Origin: PXRE01 sp964435625
Lineage (GTDB): Archaea; Halobacteriota; Halobacteria; Halobacteriales; PXRE01
Assembly: GCA_964435625.1 (NCBI GenBank)
Contig: CAYTAG010000001.1
Location: 7,637 to 71,636 of the forward strand
Reading direction: 5' to 3'
DNA: 64,000 bases
Below, piece after piece: positions 41,601 to 50,486 of the stretch (its first letter is position 1; each line of letters opens with the position of its first letter). Both the position numbers and the translations under genes were made by a program. The notes under the pieces are model-generated. The model ran no database searches. It was not told where the DNA came from and was given only the letters and a program-made list of their open reading frames with translations.

Positions 41601-41923
41601 CAGGCGTCACCCCCGTCATCGGTGGGTGATCGGTCGGCCTCACGGACGGCAGGGGGCGGACCGGACTCGACGCGGCCACGCCAGTAGCCGAGGCCCAGCC
41701 ACAGGCACAAAGCCAGCAGCGCGGCGACGAAGTCGAAGGCGTCCCCCGTCGCGGTCGCGCGGACGAAGACGTCCATCAGTAGCGCGATGACGGTAAACAC
41801 AATCGCCGCCTGTAGCACCGGCGTCGACCGGCCGTCGTTGACTTCCCGATACAGGCTTTCGACCAGAATCAGGAGTAGGAAGACGCCAAACCCGATGTCA
41901 TGGGCCTGGAGTTGGAGGATCAT
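41600..41923 (-). CDS. Small membrane protein
   Basis: This 107-aa protein has three hydrophobic segments (about residues 8-25, 36-55 and 66-85) and an acidic C-terminus ending in DGGDA. Unknown function. Confidence 0.67.
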   Translation of the reverse strand: MILQLQAHDIGFGVFLLLILVESLYREVNDGRSTPVLQAAIVFTVIALLMDVFVRATATGDAFDFVAALLALCLWLGLGYWRGRVESGPPPAVREADRSPTDDGGDA

Positions 41924-42558
41924 GCCGCACCACCTGCCTCCTCGGCGGTCATGGCCGCGTCGATGTCCTCGATCAGGGCGACCGGTGGGTGGTCCGGGGC
42001 GGTCGGCTCCTCGCCGCAGATGTGGAGCGGATGCGAGCAGGGCCCGCAGTAGGCGTTGACGCCGCCGTCGACGTGGTAGATGGGCAGGCCCATCACGACG
42101 ACGGCCTTGCCCCAGCGCCGGCGCTCGCCGTCCTGGTCGGGGCGCTCACAGCAACAGCAGTCGACGGTCGCGTCCTCGTCGACGTCGACGTCGACGTACC
42201 GGAGCACGCCCCAGGCGCGGAGGCCGCCGACGCGGGCCGACCGATACCGCCGCAGAAGCCAGCGGCCCCAATTGGCGCCGGCGTAGACGATGACGGCCAT
42301 GAAGGACCCGGCGACCACGAATTCGAGGCCCGACATGAGAACGCCATACGCCTGGCTGGTGAACTCTGCGAGATCCGCCAGCGAATGAGTAAAGACGGGC
42401 TCACTGGATCCCTGGCCTCGACCCAGGGCAGCCGACTGGAGGACCGAGTCCGTGACTACGGACGCAACATAGAAACAGACGAGGGCCAGCACTAACCCGG
42501 CGGTGAGACGCCACACCATCAGGAAAGCCGCCATCGGCTCTCTCTGGCGGCGCTTCAC
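41920..42558 (-). CDS. Membrane protein with Cys-rich C-terminal domain
   Basis: This 212-aa protein has a GTG start with GTGA overlap. Hydrophobic segments lie at about residues 10-32 and 75-95. The soluble region after that has DCCCCERPD and CGPCSHPLHIC clusters, likely zinc binding. Unknown role. Confidence 0.68.
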   Translation of the reverse strand: MKRRQREPMAAFLMVWRLTAGLVLALVCFYVASVVTDSVLQSAALGRGQGSSEPVFTHSLADLAEFTSQAYGVLMSGLEFVVAGSFMAVIVYAGANWGRWLLRRYRSARVGGLRAWGVLRYVDVDVDEDATVDCCCCERPDQDGERRRWGKAVVVMGLPIYHVDGGVNAYCGPCSHPLHICGEEPTAPDHPPVALIEDIDAAMTAEEAGGAA

Positions 42559-43196
42559 GCCGGCTCACCTCCCTCGCCGTCGGTCACGGCGTCGAGGACC
42601 TGCCGGGCGCGCTCGGAGGGGTCGTCGCCGGTGATGAACCCTCGGTGCGTGCCCTGCTCGAACGGCGGCAGGTCCACCGGCGGCATTAGCGGGAGCGCGA
42701 GGTCGATCCAGCGCTGTTGGCCGTCGGCTTCGCGCAGGTACCAGTGGGTCGCGTCCACGTCGTCGACGCCCTCGACGTCGCTCCAGCTGAGGCAGTAGAT
42801 CTCCGGGTCGCAGTCACGGAGGTGGTAGTAGGCTTCCGCTGCGGGGTAGCACAGCCCCAGCAGCGGGTCCTCGTCCTCGCCGGTGTCGTACCCGTCCATC
42901 TGGAGTTCGGGGTGCTCACGAAGGTACTCGCGGATCTGCAGGGCGTCCTGATCCGGGACGACCAGGACCCGCTCGGGGAGCACGTAGCCCTCGCCGAGGC
43001 AGACCGAGCACCGGCCGTCCTCGTGGATGCAGTGCCCCTTCGCGTGACAGATGTCGTCGATGCAGCTGAACCCGCGACCGCGACATGACGGGCACCGGCG
43101 CTGGCGGTCGCAGTGACACTGCGGCGTGGGCTGGTTGCAGGTCCGGCAAACGTTGATCAGGTCCCGGGATGGACCCGAGTCGAGGTCAATCGCCAT
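42555..43196 (-). CDS. DnaJ-like zinc-finger protein with conserved C-terminal domain
   Basis: This 213-aa protein has CRTCNQPT, then CPSCRGRGF and CSVCLGEGY, the CxxCxGxG repeats of DnaJ zinc fingers (about residues 16-75), but no J domain. The C-terminal part (YPAAEAYYHL, then HWYLRE and GFITGDDPSERARQ) looks like an uncharacterised domain I associate with phage proteins; function unknown. The start is ATG 43196 with an 11-bp overlap. Confidence 0.75.
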   Translation of the reverse strand: MAIDLDSGPSRDLINVCRTCNQPTPQCHCDRQRRCPSCRGRGFSCIDDICHAKGHCIHEDGRCSVCLGEGYVLPERVLVVPDQDALQIREYLREHPELQMDGYDTGEDEDPLLGLCYPAAEAYYHLRDCDPEIYCLSWSDVEGVDDVDATHWYLREADGQQRWIDLALPLMPPVDLPPFEQGTHRGFITGDDPSERARQVLDAVTDGEGGEPA

Positions 43197-44163
43197 CCGG
43201 CTCACCTCCCTCGTCAGCCTCCGGGGTGGTGTCAGGATCGCCGTCGGACGCAGCCGGGAGGGCCTCCGTCGGGTCGTGCCCAGCTTCAATCCGCTCCAAG
43301 AGCGCGTCCATGCCCGCTTCGAGTTCGTCGACCTCCTCGGCCATCCGCTCCGTGGACTGGTCGATCCGGCGTCGGAGGCTGTCGATTTCCCCTCGTAGCG
43401 AACCGTAGCGGTCCTGCTGGAACAGCTTCGTGAGCCGCCACGCGAGTTCGAGCGTCTGGATCTGCTCCTCGTCGAACGAATAGGTGGAGAGGAAGTCGAA
43501 CCCGGCCTCCTGGAGCGCGTCCCAGTTGTCCGCCTTCCGCCGGAGGCGGTCGAGGTTCCGGTCGATCTCCCGCTCGGCCACGCCCTCGTCGATGGCCTCC
43601 TGGTACCCGCGCGACCGGGCTTCCTCGAGGTCGTCCTTCGTGTAGTTCGACTCGTCGCCCACGGTCTGTTTGAGGAACCGGACCCAGAACCGGCGGCCGG
43701 GCTCGCCCTGCTGGTGTTCGGTAAGCTCCGAGTCCTGGAGCTTGTACAGCTGTTCGGAGTTGGGCTTGAGTTCCAGGTAGCCCCAGCCGTCGGGGATCTC
43801 GGACTCCTCGACGACGCCCTTCGGGGCGACGACGTAGAACTCGTCCGCGAGTCGGACGAAGTAATCGGCCTTCGTGCCGTCGCGCTTCTCCCGGAGCCAG
43901 TCCGACCGACTGGCCTTGAACTCGAACCCGACGACCTTGTAGTTGCGCGAGGGGAGGGTGTTCACCGCGAGGCAGTCACAGACGCGCCCGTCGCTGCCAG
44001 GCGCGCCGTACTCGAACATGAGAACCCACTCGGGGGCGTCGAACCGCCGCCGGACAGAGAGCTTGATCTTGCTCGTCACCTCGGCGTCCGACAGTTCGTC
44101 GAGCGGCTTCTCGTGAAGCTCCCGCCATCGCTCGTCAACCGCGTCGTCGTCAGACCGCGACAT
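43186..44163 (-). CDS. PD-(D/E)XK nuclease-like protein with coiled coil
   Basis: This is a 325-aa protein. Residues about 45-125 have a strand with Asp (GRVCDCLAV), the E-x-K strand GFEFKASRSDW and ADEFYVVAPKGVV, a pattern typical of MmcB-like/PD-(D/E)XK endonuclease folds. Residues about 170-290 are long coiled helices. It could cleave or bind DNA, or be an inactive relative. It overlaps the upstream gene by 14 bp. Confidence 0.75.
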   Translation of the reverse strand: MSRSDDDAVDERWRELHEKPLDELSDAEVTSKIKLSVRRRFDAPEWVLMFEYGAPGSDGRVCDCLAVNTLPSRNYKVVGFEFKASRSDWLREKRDGTKADYFVRLADEFYVVAPKGVVEESEIPDGWGYLELKPNSEQLYKLQDSELTEHQQGEPGRRFWVRFLKQTVGDESNYTKDDLEEARSRGYQEAIDEGVAEREIDRNLDRLRRKADNWDALQEAGFDFLSTYSFDEEQIQTLELAWRLTKLFQQDRYGSLRGEIDSLRRRIDQSTERMAEEVDELEAGMDALLERIEAGHDPTEALPAASDGDPDTTPEADEGGEPDGD

Positions 44164-44545
44164 CCGTCAGCACCTCCTGAGGATCGGGATCCGTCTCGTC
44201 TGTCCGGTACCACTGGATCGACCCGCACTCGGGGCAGGGATGCTCGTGCGCCGGGTTGACCGGCCGCTCGAACACGAACAGCGCCTCACAGTCCCGGCAT
44301 CGGCCCACGCCGTCGCCGGGCGCCCCGAGTTGGACCCAGATCGTCGTCCGGGGACACGCCGAGAGGTTCTTCGACTCCTCCCGGCGGCCGCAGCCGCGGC
44401 ACTCGTAGGCCGTCGGTTGCTGGGTGCGGCTGTTCCGCCGGACGACGGCCAGATGGTGCCCGTTGACGACGTGGAGCCGCTGGTTGGCTTGCCGGATGGG
44501 GTGGTCACCTCCGGCAGTGGCGACGTCGCTCTCCGGCTCAGGCAT
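44150..44545 (-). CDS. Multi-zinc-ribbon protein
   Basis: This 131-aa protein has CRGCGRR, CRDCEALF and CPECGSIQW motifs (about residues 49-115), giving one or two ribbons. The start is ATG 44545 (8-bp overlap). It may bind nucleic acid, next to the nuclease-like gene. Confidence 0.68.
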   Translation of the reverse strand: MPEPESDVATAGGDHPIRQANQRLHVVNGHHLAVVRRNSRTQQPTAYECRGCGRREESKNLSACPRTTIWVQLGAPGDGVGRCRDCEALFVFERPVNPAHEHPCPECGSIQWYRTDETDPDPQEVLTDVAV

Positions 44546-45086
44546 TGGAGATCGCACCTCCCGTGCCGGTCGACTGGTCCATAACGAGTCGATCCTGGAT
44601 CTGCTCGATCTGTGTCATGATGAACTCGGCTGCTTGCTGTGGCGTCTCGATTGCAGGATGGCGGTCGATGATCGCTTCCGCCAGGTCGGTGACGTCGTCC
44701 CGCACCTCCTGCCGAAGGTCACGGACTGCGTCCGGCGCCCCCCGGAGGTAGTAGGCGTCGGCCCGTGACCGGGGCGTTCCCGTAAGGTCGAGGCCCGAAA
44801 GCCCGACCCACTCCTCGCAGGTGAAGCAGTACGTGTCCGGCACTTCGACGGTCACGTCGGCTTCCATCCCTGGCCCGACGTCCGGGTGGATCGTGATCTG
44901 CGAGGTCGTGTCCCGCACGAGGTGGTGGCGATGCTCCTGGAGCGCCCGGCGGCGCTCGTCGCCGGCGAGCGCCTTCGCACTGTACTCCTCGCGGACCCGG
45001 TCGGAGAGCGCCGCGTCGATGGCCTCCTGATCGGGCGGCTCCTGGCCGTGTCCTGCCGGAACGGTGTCCCTCCCCTCGTCAGACAT
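44538..45086 (-). CDS. Hypothetical helical protein
   Basis: This 182-aa acidic protein has a single CFTCEEW knuckle near residue 87, a charged N-terminal coiled region and a helical C-terminus. No family was recognised. Overlap of 8 bp on both sides. Confidence 0.67.
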   Translation of the reverse strand: MSDEGRDTVPAGHGQEPPDQEAIDAALSDRVREEYSAKALAGDERRRALQEHRHHLVRDTTSQITIHPDVGPGMEADVTVEVPDTYCFTCEEWVGLSGLDLTGTPRSRADAYYLRGAPDAVRDLRQEVRDDVTDLAEAIIDRHPAIETPQQAAEFIMTQIEQIQDRLVMDQSTGTGGAISNA

Positions 45087-45606
45087 CGGCCGGCACCTCC
45101 CAGGAGAGCGACCTCGACCGAATCTCGTCGGGCGAGACGCGCTCCAGCACGTTCGACGAGGAGTCGAGGTTGAAGGCCAGGGCCTTGTCGTCGGACTCCC
45201 GTTCGGCGGGACCGACGACGATCCGGTACTGATCGCCGGACCAGTGCTCGGCGGTCACGCCGGGCGCCAGGTCCTCGGGTGCGACGCCGATGTCGACGGC
45301 CTCGATCCGCTCGACCGCCCCCTGTCGGACCCGGTCCATCTCGTTGCCGTGGTAGAGGCGCTCGGCCGCCCACAGCGTCCCCCAGCCGTCACGGGGTTCG
45401 TAGGTAGCCTCCAGGTCCCAGATGGTCCCGTCGACGTGGACCTCGACGGAGCAGTAGCCGCCGGGCGGCTCGCCGTCGACGGCGAAGCGGTGGACCGTCC
45501 CGCACTGGGGGTCCGCATCCGCGGGTTCGAAGACGACCGTCTCGTCACGGACCAGGTCCTCGACGAGCGGGTGCGGATCGAGGTGGTCCGCGCAATGGTC
45601 AGGCAC
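45079..45606 (-). CDS. Hypothetical beta-rich protein
   Basis: This 175-aa protein contains a motif-like beta region (CSVEVHVDGTIWDLEATYEP) and shows no known signature. GTG 45606 gives the familiar 8-bp overlap (GTGCCTGA). Confidence 0.65.
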   Translation of the reverse strand: MPDHCADHLDPHPLVEDLVRDETVVFEPADADPQCGTVHRFAVDGEPPGGYCSVEVHVDGTIWDLEATYEPRDGWGTLWAAERLYHGNEMDRVRQGAVERIEAVDIGVAPEDLAPGVTAEHWSGDQYRIVVGPAERESDDKALAFNLDSSSNVLERVSPDEIRSRSLSWEVPADV

Positions 45607-46087
45607 CGCGACCGCCCCCCTCAAGAGAGTGTAAATCCTTCCAGGTCGGCCCACTCACCCGGTCAGTGCGGTCGGATCGACTCCCACCGGAGTCGGCGCC
45701 GGCGCCGCCGTCCCCGCCGCAGCGGTCCGCGTCACTCCGGGAGCCGTCACCGTCGACGTTAACGTCGGCCGCAAGGGCAAGGTCCCGGAGTTCAATCCAA
45801 TCCAGGCGCTCAACTTCACGGTCGGACCCGATGACCTCGCGGATCGCCGCCAGTTTCTCCGGGACCGTGCGCGAAGCGGCGTCCTCAATCCCGAGGCCGG
45901 CCGCGATGGCCTCCAGGTGGCCGGAGACGAACTCGATTGCCGCCAGCGAGTTCGAGTTCGACTGCTGGACTCGCTCCCGGAAGTCGGCGCCGAAGCCGAA
46001 GTGGTCAGCAATCGCAATCCGAAGGTCAACTGACCGCGCCGAGGCGTCGATGGTCGATGTCTCGTCGCGGGAGCGACTTGCCGTCAC
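45599..46087 (-). CDS. Hypothetical protein
   Basis: This is a 162-aa protein. The first 100 residues are helical and the last 60 are a Gly/Asp/Ser-rich disordered tail ending LEGGGRGA. It is directly downstream of the TFB-like gene and might be its partner. No motif was recognised. Confidence 0.66.
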   Translation of the reverse strand: MTASRSRDETSTIDASARSVDLRIAIADHFGFGADFRERVQQSNSNSLAAIEFVSGHLEAIAAGLGIEDAASRTVPEKLAAIREVIGSDREVERLDWIELRDLALAADVNVDGDGSRSDADRCGGDGGAGADSGGSRSDRTDRVSGPTWKDLHSLEGGGRGA

Positions 46088-46494
46088 GTCCCACCACCTC
46101 GCAGCGAGGACGTCTTGCGACCGATCACGCTGGGGTCGTGCTCGGCCACGTCATCGTCGGCTGTATCGTAGAGGAGTTCGAGCGGGAGGTCGACCAGGTC
46201 CGTCTCCTGGTCGATGACCCATGCGACCTCCGGGTAGCGCTTCCCGATGGTGGCCTCGTGACAGTCGGCCGCCGCCGCGACCTGGCCCTGGGTGCGCCGG
46301 TCGTTGCTGAGCGTGGCCGCGAGGTAGGTGCAGGCCGCCGCCATCGTCGTGGGCTTTTTCCCCGAGGCGACGGGGTGCATCGCAACCTCGTCGGCCATGT
46401 CCCGGGCGAGGGCCGCCGTCTCGTCGCGGAGGTCCAGGCCGGCCAGGACCTCGTCGATCACGTCCGCCGCGGTCCGGATCTCGGTCCGGCTCAC
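46084..46494 (-). CDS. TFB/TFIIB-like protein with a single cyclin repeat
   Basis: This 136-aa protein matches one cyclin repeat of archaeal TFB: SGKKPTTMAAACTYLAATL (about residues 44-62) followed by RRTQGQVAAAADCHEATIGK (about 66-85). TFB normally has a zinc ribbon, B-finger and two cyclin repeats over about 300 aa; here ribbon, finger and one repeat are missing. It could compete for TBP or promoters, or redirect host transcription. It is embedded mid-operon. Confidence 0.8.
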   Translation of the reverse strand: MSRTEIRTAADVIDEVLAGLDLRDETAALARDMADEVAMHPVASGKKPTTMAAACTYLAATLSNDRRTQGQVAAAADCHEATIGKRYPEVAWVIDQETDLVDLPLELLYDTADDDVAEHDPSVIGRKTSSLRGGGT

Positions 46495-46850
46495 GGCGAG
46501 TCACCTCCCTCGGCCAGGGCCCGACGAGACGCCCGGCGGCGGACATCGAACGCCATCAGCAAGCGGATCCACGCGATATTGAGCAGGACCACCCCGACCA
46601 CGCCCACGACGGCGCCGCCGACATACGCCCATCCCACGGTGACCTTGAACCAGGTGCCTGCCGCCTCGGCCGAGACGCCCTGGAACGACACCGCGATGCC
46701 CGCCACGAGGATCGTGACGCCGAGCAGGGCCAGCATCAGCGCGTCCGTCTGCGCCCAGCTGTAGCGCCGCCACTCCTCGGGGGAGAACGGCGCCGGCGCG
46801 GGCGCGGCCTCATCGTCGGAGGGCGCGGGCAGGCGCTCAGGCTCAGCCAT
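46491..46850 (-). CDS. Small two-span membrane protein
   Basis: This 119-aa protein has an acidic/Pro N-terminus (about 30 residues), two long hydrophobic segments (about 38-60 and 68-95), and a basic tail. ATG 46850 gives an 8-bp overlap. Unknown function. Confidence 0.68.
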   Translation of the reverse strand: MAEPERLPAPSDDEAAPAPAPFSPEEWRRYSWAQTDALMLALLGVTILVAGIAVSFQGVSAEAAGTWFKVTVGWAYVGGAVVGVVGVVLLNIAWIRLLMAFDVRRRASRRALAEGGDSP

Positions 46851-47103
46851 CGATACCACGCACCTCCAATTTCCTCCGGGCTTTCTGCCGGATCTCGTCC
46901 GCTCGATCCTCGAGTCCGAGGCTACGCACCTCGTACTCGACACAGAAATCGAGTGGCGCATCTTCGAGGACGCCCACGACGACATTATAAACGGCGTCCT
47001 CCACCAGTTCATCCTCGCTGAAGTCGTCCGGCCAGATCCGCACGCCAGACAGATCGTAATGGCCGGCCCGTTCTGGAGGCCCCCCGACGTCCGAATCAGT
47101 CAT
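46843..47103 (-). CDS. Hypothetical acidic protein
   Basis: This 86-aa acidic protein contains a helix rich in Glu/Val (EDELVEDAVYNVVVGVLED). ATG 47103 gives an 8-bp overlap. No motif was recognised. Confidence 0.66.
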   Translation of the reverse strand: MTDSDVGGPPERAGHYDLSGVRIWPDDFSEDELVEDAVYNVVVGVLEDAPLDFCVEYEVRSLGLEDRADEIRQKARRKLEVRGIDG

Positions 47104-47593
47104 CGCTACCCCGCTCCTGTTCACGTCCCGTCTCGGGGGCGCGGGCGCTCAGTCCGTCCCCGACCGGGCCCAGGTCCTCGGGAGGCAACCAGACCGCTCT
47201 GTAAATCTCATCGTGGTTCTCGAACGCCGCGATTTCGACACCACCCTCGGCGTCGGTGAGCGCGATGCCGTACCCGTCGTCGGTCTCGTTGACGACCTCA
47301 ACGAACTCGCAGTCGCGCTTGAGGGTCCACTGAGATCGCTCTACGTCGGGATAGTCCGAGGAGCGCCACCGCCGAATCCGCGGTTGCAAGACGGCGACAA
47401 CGACCACAGCCACGCCGAGGACAACCAATATGGCCAGGAACGGGGCCACCGGAGGTGGTGACACGGGCCCGACAGGCACCGCCGGCATGGCCAGGTGATA
47501 CAACCCCGCGATGACGATGATAACTATCGATAGCATGGTCACGGACGCCAGGACCGTCCCCGTATCTAACGGCCGTCCTCGGAGCTTAGGCAT
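47096..47593 (-). CDS. Membrane protein
   Basis: This 165-aa protein has two hydrophobic spans (about residues 12-35 and 48-68), then a soluble beta-rich acidic domain. ATG 47593 overlaps the upstream stop by 8 bp (ATGCCTAA). Coding-like sequence further upstream is another frame. Confidence 0.68.
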   Translation of the reverse strand: MPKLRGRPLDTGTVLASVTMLSIVIIVIAGLYHLAMPAVPVGPVSPPPVAPFLAILVVLGVAVVVVAVLQPRIRRWRSSDYPDVERSQWTLKRDCEFVEVVNETDDGYGIALTDAEGGVEIAAFENHDEIYRAVWLPPEDLGPVGDGLSARAPETGREQERGSDD

Positions 47594-49418
47594 CCGGACC
47601 ACCTCCCTCGGCGCCGGCACTCGTGGGCCGATCCGAGAACGGCGGGCCGCACAACTCGTCGTGCAGATCGTCGATCCGCATCGCGAGGTAGCGGGCCGTG
47701 ATCGGCTTGACGCCGAGGTGGTCCGCGAGGGCAGCCACCGAGTTGACGTCCGCGCGGTCGCCGGCGTCAACGACGTCCGCGCGCTCGACATCCTCGGGGA
47801 CCTCGACGCCGGCGACCGTGTGGGACGCCTCGTCGAGACGGCGTGGAGCGTTGGTGTCGCGGTTGTTGATGTCGACGTCGACGAACGCAGTGCCGCCGTC
47901 CGGTGCCGTGGCCGAGGCGTCGCCGTCCTCGTCGCCGCCCTCCGCAGCGCCGGCATCGGACTGCTCAGCCGGGTCCGCTTCCGACCCGCCATCGTCGGTC
48001 CCCAGCACCTCGTCGACGTTCACGCCCAGGCTACACTCGTCACAGAACTCGCCGCGGGACGGGACTGCGGCGTCCTCTGAAACCGCCGTGACGTTCGTTT
48101 GTTCGTACGTGGTGAGTGGGTCGCACTCCGGGTCCTCGTGGAGCGTCTTCCCAGTGCCACCGGTGCCGCCTCCTGCCGCCTTGTAGAGCGGGCCGTCGAC
48201 GACGTCTCCGACGAGCGTGACGTCCCTGGACTCGCTGGTCTCCTGATCCTGGGAGCCGTACTTCGTGGTGGCGTCTGGGTCAACGTCGTCGGGGATGTCC
48301 CGCTCGTCCACCGGCACCGTCTCCGCCCCGTCGGCCTCGTCGTCGTGGCTGTCGGCGCCGTCGACGTCGACGGCGACACCGGCGCCGCCGTTAGCATCCT
48401 CGGTGCCGGCGTCGTCCTGGTCGGCCCGGACCTCGAACTTGTGGGTCCGTTGCCGAATCGTCGCGTGGGTGACCTCGAACCACTCCGCAGCGGCCCGGAA
48501 CGTCTCCTCGCGCTCGACCGCCCACGTCACGTGGGTTTCGTCGTCCTCGTCGAGCGGCGGCTCTGCGGGCGGCTCTGCGTCCTCGTCGACGTCGTCCGGG
48601 GCCGGCGCCGGACCGTCGTCGGCATCAGCGAGGCGGTACAGGTTGCGTCGGCGGTCCTCAGGGTCGGAGCGGGCCTCGACTCGGTCCTCGCGCTGGAGGG
48701 CCGACAGCACGTTCCGGTAGTGCGAGGACGACGTCTCCAGGCGCTTCTTGATCTCGCTGCTCGGAAGCTCCCCTGCCTTGTCGAGGATCGCCAGGATCTC
48801 CTCCTCGACCGATGGGTCCTCGACAGCATCGTCCGCGGCTTCGTCCTCAGCCTCGTCATCGTCCCCGCCGTGTGCCTTCGTCCGATGGATCTTCATCGCG
48901 CGCTCGGAGCCGAACGTCTCCTCGCATCCGTCGACGGCACACGGCACCTGGCCCTCCTCCGCGTCCTGGTTGGACTCCGGTTCTGCGTCCTCCGTCTCGT
49001 CGTCCTGCTCGCCGTCCTCCGCGTCGTCGAGTCGGTCGCGGTGCTCGGCCAGGGACTTGCCCTCGATTTTGGGCGGGTCGGCTTCCTCATCGGCCAGGGG
49101 GTCCGGCTCGATCCGCACTGGTCCGTCGGATTTTGTCCCCGCCGCCGGCGACGGGATCGGCAATTCGGAAGCGTCGGGTACCTGCGCGTTGCGGTCGGAC
49201 AGAACGTCCCCGAATTGAGGCGTGACCTGCAGACCCTCGTCGCTGATGCCCTCCGCGGGCACATCGATCAGCAACTCGGCGCGGTGCTGGCCGTCCTGGG
49301 CCGGCGAGGCATCGTCGACGAGGCCAGCATCGGCCACGAGACAGCCGGTGCCCTCCAGGAGGTCCACCACGTCGGCCAGCGCCCGCAGCGCTGCCGCGGT
49401 GGAGACGTCGTCGCTCAC
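47586..49418 (-). CDS. 610-aa modular regulator: C2H2 finger, winged helix, acidic linkers
   Basis: The modules seen are: a C2H2 zinc finger CAVDGCEETF...HRTKAH near residues 157-178; a wHTH near 207-262 (EEEILAILDKAGELPSSEIK, then YRNVLSALQREDRVEA); a second possible HTH near 310-330 (FRAAAEWFEVTHATIRQRTH); a small Cys pair (CDECS); and a final HTH-like region (SVAALADHLGVKPITARYLA). Acidic Asp/Glu linkers separate them. It looks like a multi-domain DNA-binding protein. No enzyme motif was seen. Confidence 0.78.
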   Translation of the reverse strand: MSDDVSTAAALRALADVVDLLEGTGCLVADAGLVDDASPAQDGQHRAELLIDVPAEGISDEGLQVTPQFGDVLSDRNAQVPDASELPIPSPAAGTKSDGPVRIEPDPLADEEADPPKIEGKSLAEHRDRLDDAEDGEQDDETEDAEPESNQDAEEGQVPCAVDGCEETFGSERAMKIHRTKAHGGDDDEAEDEAADDAVEDPSVEEEILAILDKAGELPSSEIKKRLETSSSHYRNVLSALQREDRVEARSDPEDRRRNLYRLADADDGPAPAPDDVDEDAEPPAEPPLDEDDETHVTWAVEREETFRAAAEWFEVTHATIRQRTHKFEVRADQDDAGTEDANGGAGVAVDVDGADSHDDEADGAETVPVDERDIPDDVDPDATTKYGSQDQETSESRDVTLVGDVVDGPLYKAAGGGTGGTGKTLHEDPECDPLTTYEQTNVTAVSEDAAVPSRGEFCDECSLGVNVDEVLGTDDGGSEADPAEQSDAGAAEGGDEDGDASATAPDGGTAFVDVDINNRDTNAPRRLDEASHTVAGVEVPEDVERADVVDAGDRADVNSVAALADHLGVKPITARYLAMRIDDLHDELCGPPFSDRPTSAGAEGGGPDA

Positions 49419-49804
49419 GCTTGCTCACCTCCTTCGCGCCGGCCACCAACCGGCGACGGTCCATTCTCGCGGCCCCCGTTGACGAGGTACTTGTAGTCCT
49501 GGTCCTCGCCGGCGAGGACGGGCGACCGCTGGTCGCGCTGGTCGTCCTGGTCCTGCTCCCCGGCGTCCTCCTGGTCGGCCACACGCGGCGGCCGTTGCCG
49601 GCCTTCCGCGAGGGCCCGCCGGTAGCGCTCGACCTCGGCCCGGAGACGGTCGACGTCCTCAACGAGGTCGTCGCTCGGGAGGTCCGCCGGGACGATCACG
49701 AGCATCCGCCCTCGACTCGTCTCGATGGACACGAGCAGGTGGTCGCCGTGGTTCTGGTGGACGGCGGCCGGATCGAGGGCGACCTCCGAGTCCTGGGACG
49801 ACAT
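49415..49804 (-). CDS. Hypothetical protein with coiled coil
   Basis: This 129-aa protein has a beta-rich N-terminal half, a coiled helix (VEDVDRLRAEVERYRRAL) and a charged disordered tail ending REGGEQA. TGATG overlap with the upstream gene. Confidence 0.66.
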   Translation of the reverse strand: MSSQDSEVALDPAAVHQNHGDHLLVSIETSRGRMLVIVPADLPSDDLVEDVDRLRAEVERYRRALAEGRQRPPRVADQEDAGEQDQDDQRDQRSPVLAGEDQDYKYLVNGGRENGPSPVGGRREGGEQA

Positions 49805-50181
49805 CAGAAGACCACCCCCACGACCGCGAGACCGGCAACCAGACACAGACTCACGATGACAGCAGTGGCCCCAGCAATCCGCATCAGGCGGCTGACGTCT
49901 GTCGGGTCAACCTCGTACTTGCGCGACGCCCACTGCGCCGCCAGAGATGCCCCTAGTTTACCTGACCAGTGAAGGATCAAAAACACGGCCAACAGAACCA
50001 GAAGGAGGAACACGGCGCCAGCCGCCGATTCCCAGTTCGACGGGAGCGACCAATTAGCCCCATGGCTCTTGATGACCGCGGCAAAGACGGCGGTCGTCAT
50101 CGCGAGGTTGAGCGAGAGGAGGCTGAGGACCGCCACCAGGCGGAAATCGAACTTCGGCCAGACCGACGAGTCGTCCGTCAA
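49804..50181 (-). CDS. Membrane protein ending AVVGVVF
   Basis: This 125-aa protein has three hydrophobic segments (about residues 15-38, 52-72 and 100-123). The last residues AVVGVVF are also the end of the next upstream gene, with similar DNA, which suggests a local duplication of the gene end. Confidence 0.68.
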   Translation of the reverse strand: MTDDSSVWPKFDFRLVAVLSLLSLNLAMTTAVFAAVIKSHGANWSLPSNWESAAGAVFLLLVLLAVFLILHWSGKLGASLAAQWASRKYEVDPTDVSRLMRIAGATAVIVSLCLVAGLAVVGVVF

Positions 50182-50486
50182 AACACCACCCCCACGACCG
50201 CGAGGACGAGCAGGATGAACACGACCACGCCGAGGACCGCGGCGACGCGTGGGCTCATCTCGATGGTGTCGGAGCCGACGCGAAACGCCGTGGGTTCGAC
50301 CGACCGCTCGACGGGCCGGAGATGCACGCCGTCGAGGCGGTCCGCATCGAGCGGATCACCGCACGACACGTTGAGGGCAGCGCCTTGCTGAAGCGACTCC
50401 AGGTCGAAGTCGTCGACGTCGATTTCGAGTTCGTAGTAGGCTCCTTCGTCGTCGTCGCTGACGTCGACGACCGACAGGGACGTCAC
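50178..50486 (-). CDS. Single-span C-tail membrane protein
   Basis: This 102-aa protein has a soluble acidic N-terminal domain (about 78 residues) and one C-terminal hydrophobic anchor ending AVVGVVF. Both junctions are 4-bp overlaps. Confidence 0.68.
   Translation of the reverse strand: MTSLSVVDVSDDDEGAYYELEIDVDDFDLESLQQGAALNVSCGDPLDADRLDGVHLRPVERSVEPTAFRVGSDTIEMSPRVAAVLGVVVFILLVLAVVGVVF

Noticed and set aside
48099..49496. 465-aa plus-strand open frame
   Set aside because: It is antisense to the 610-aa modular regulator, with Arg/Val/Leu-rich noise.
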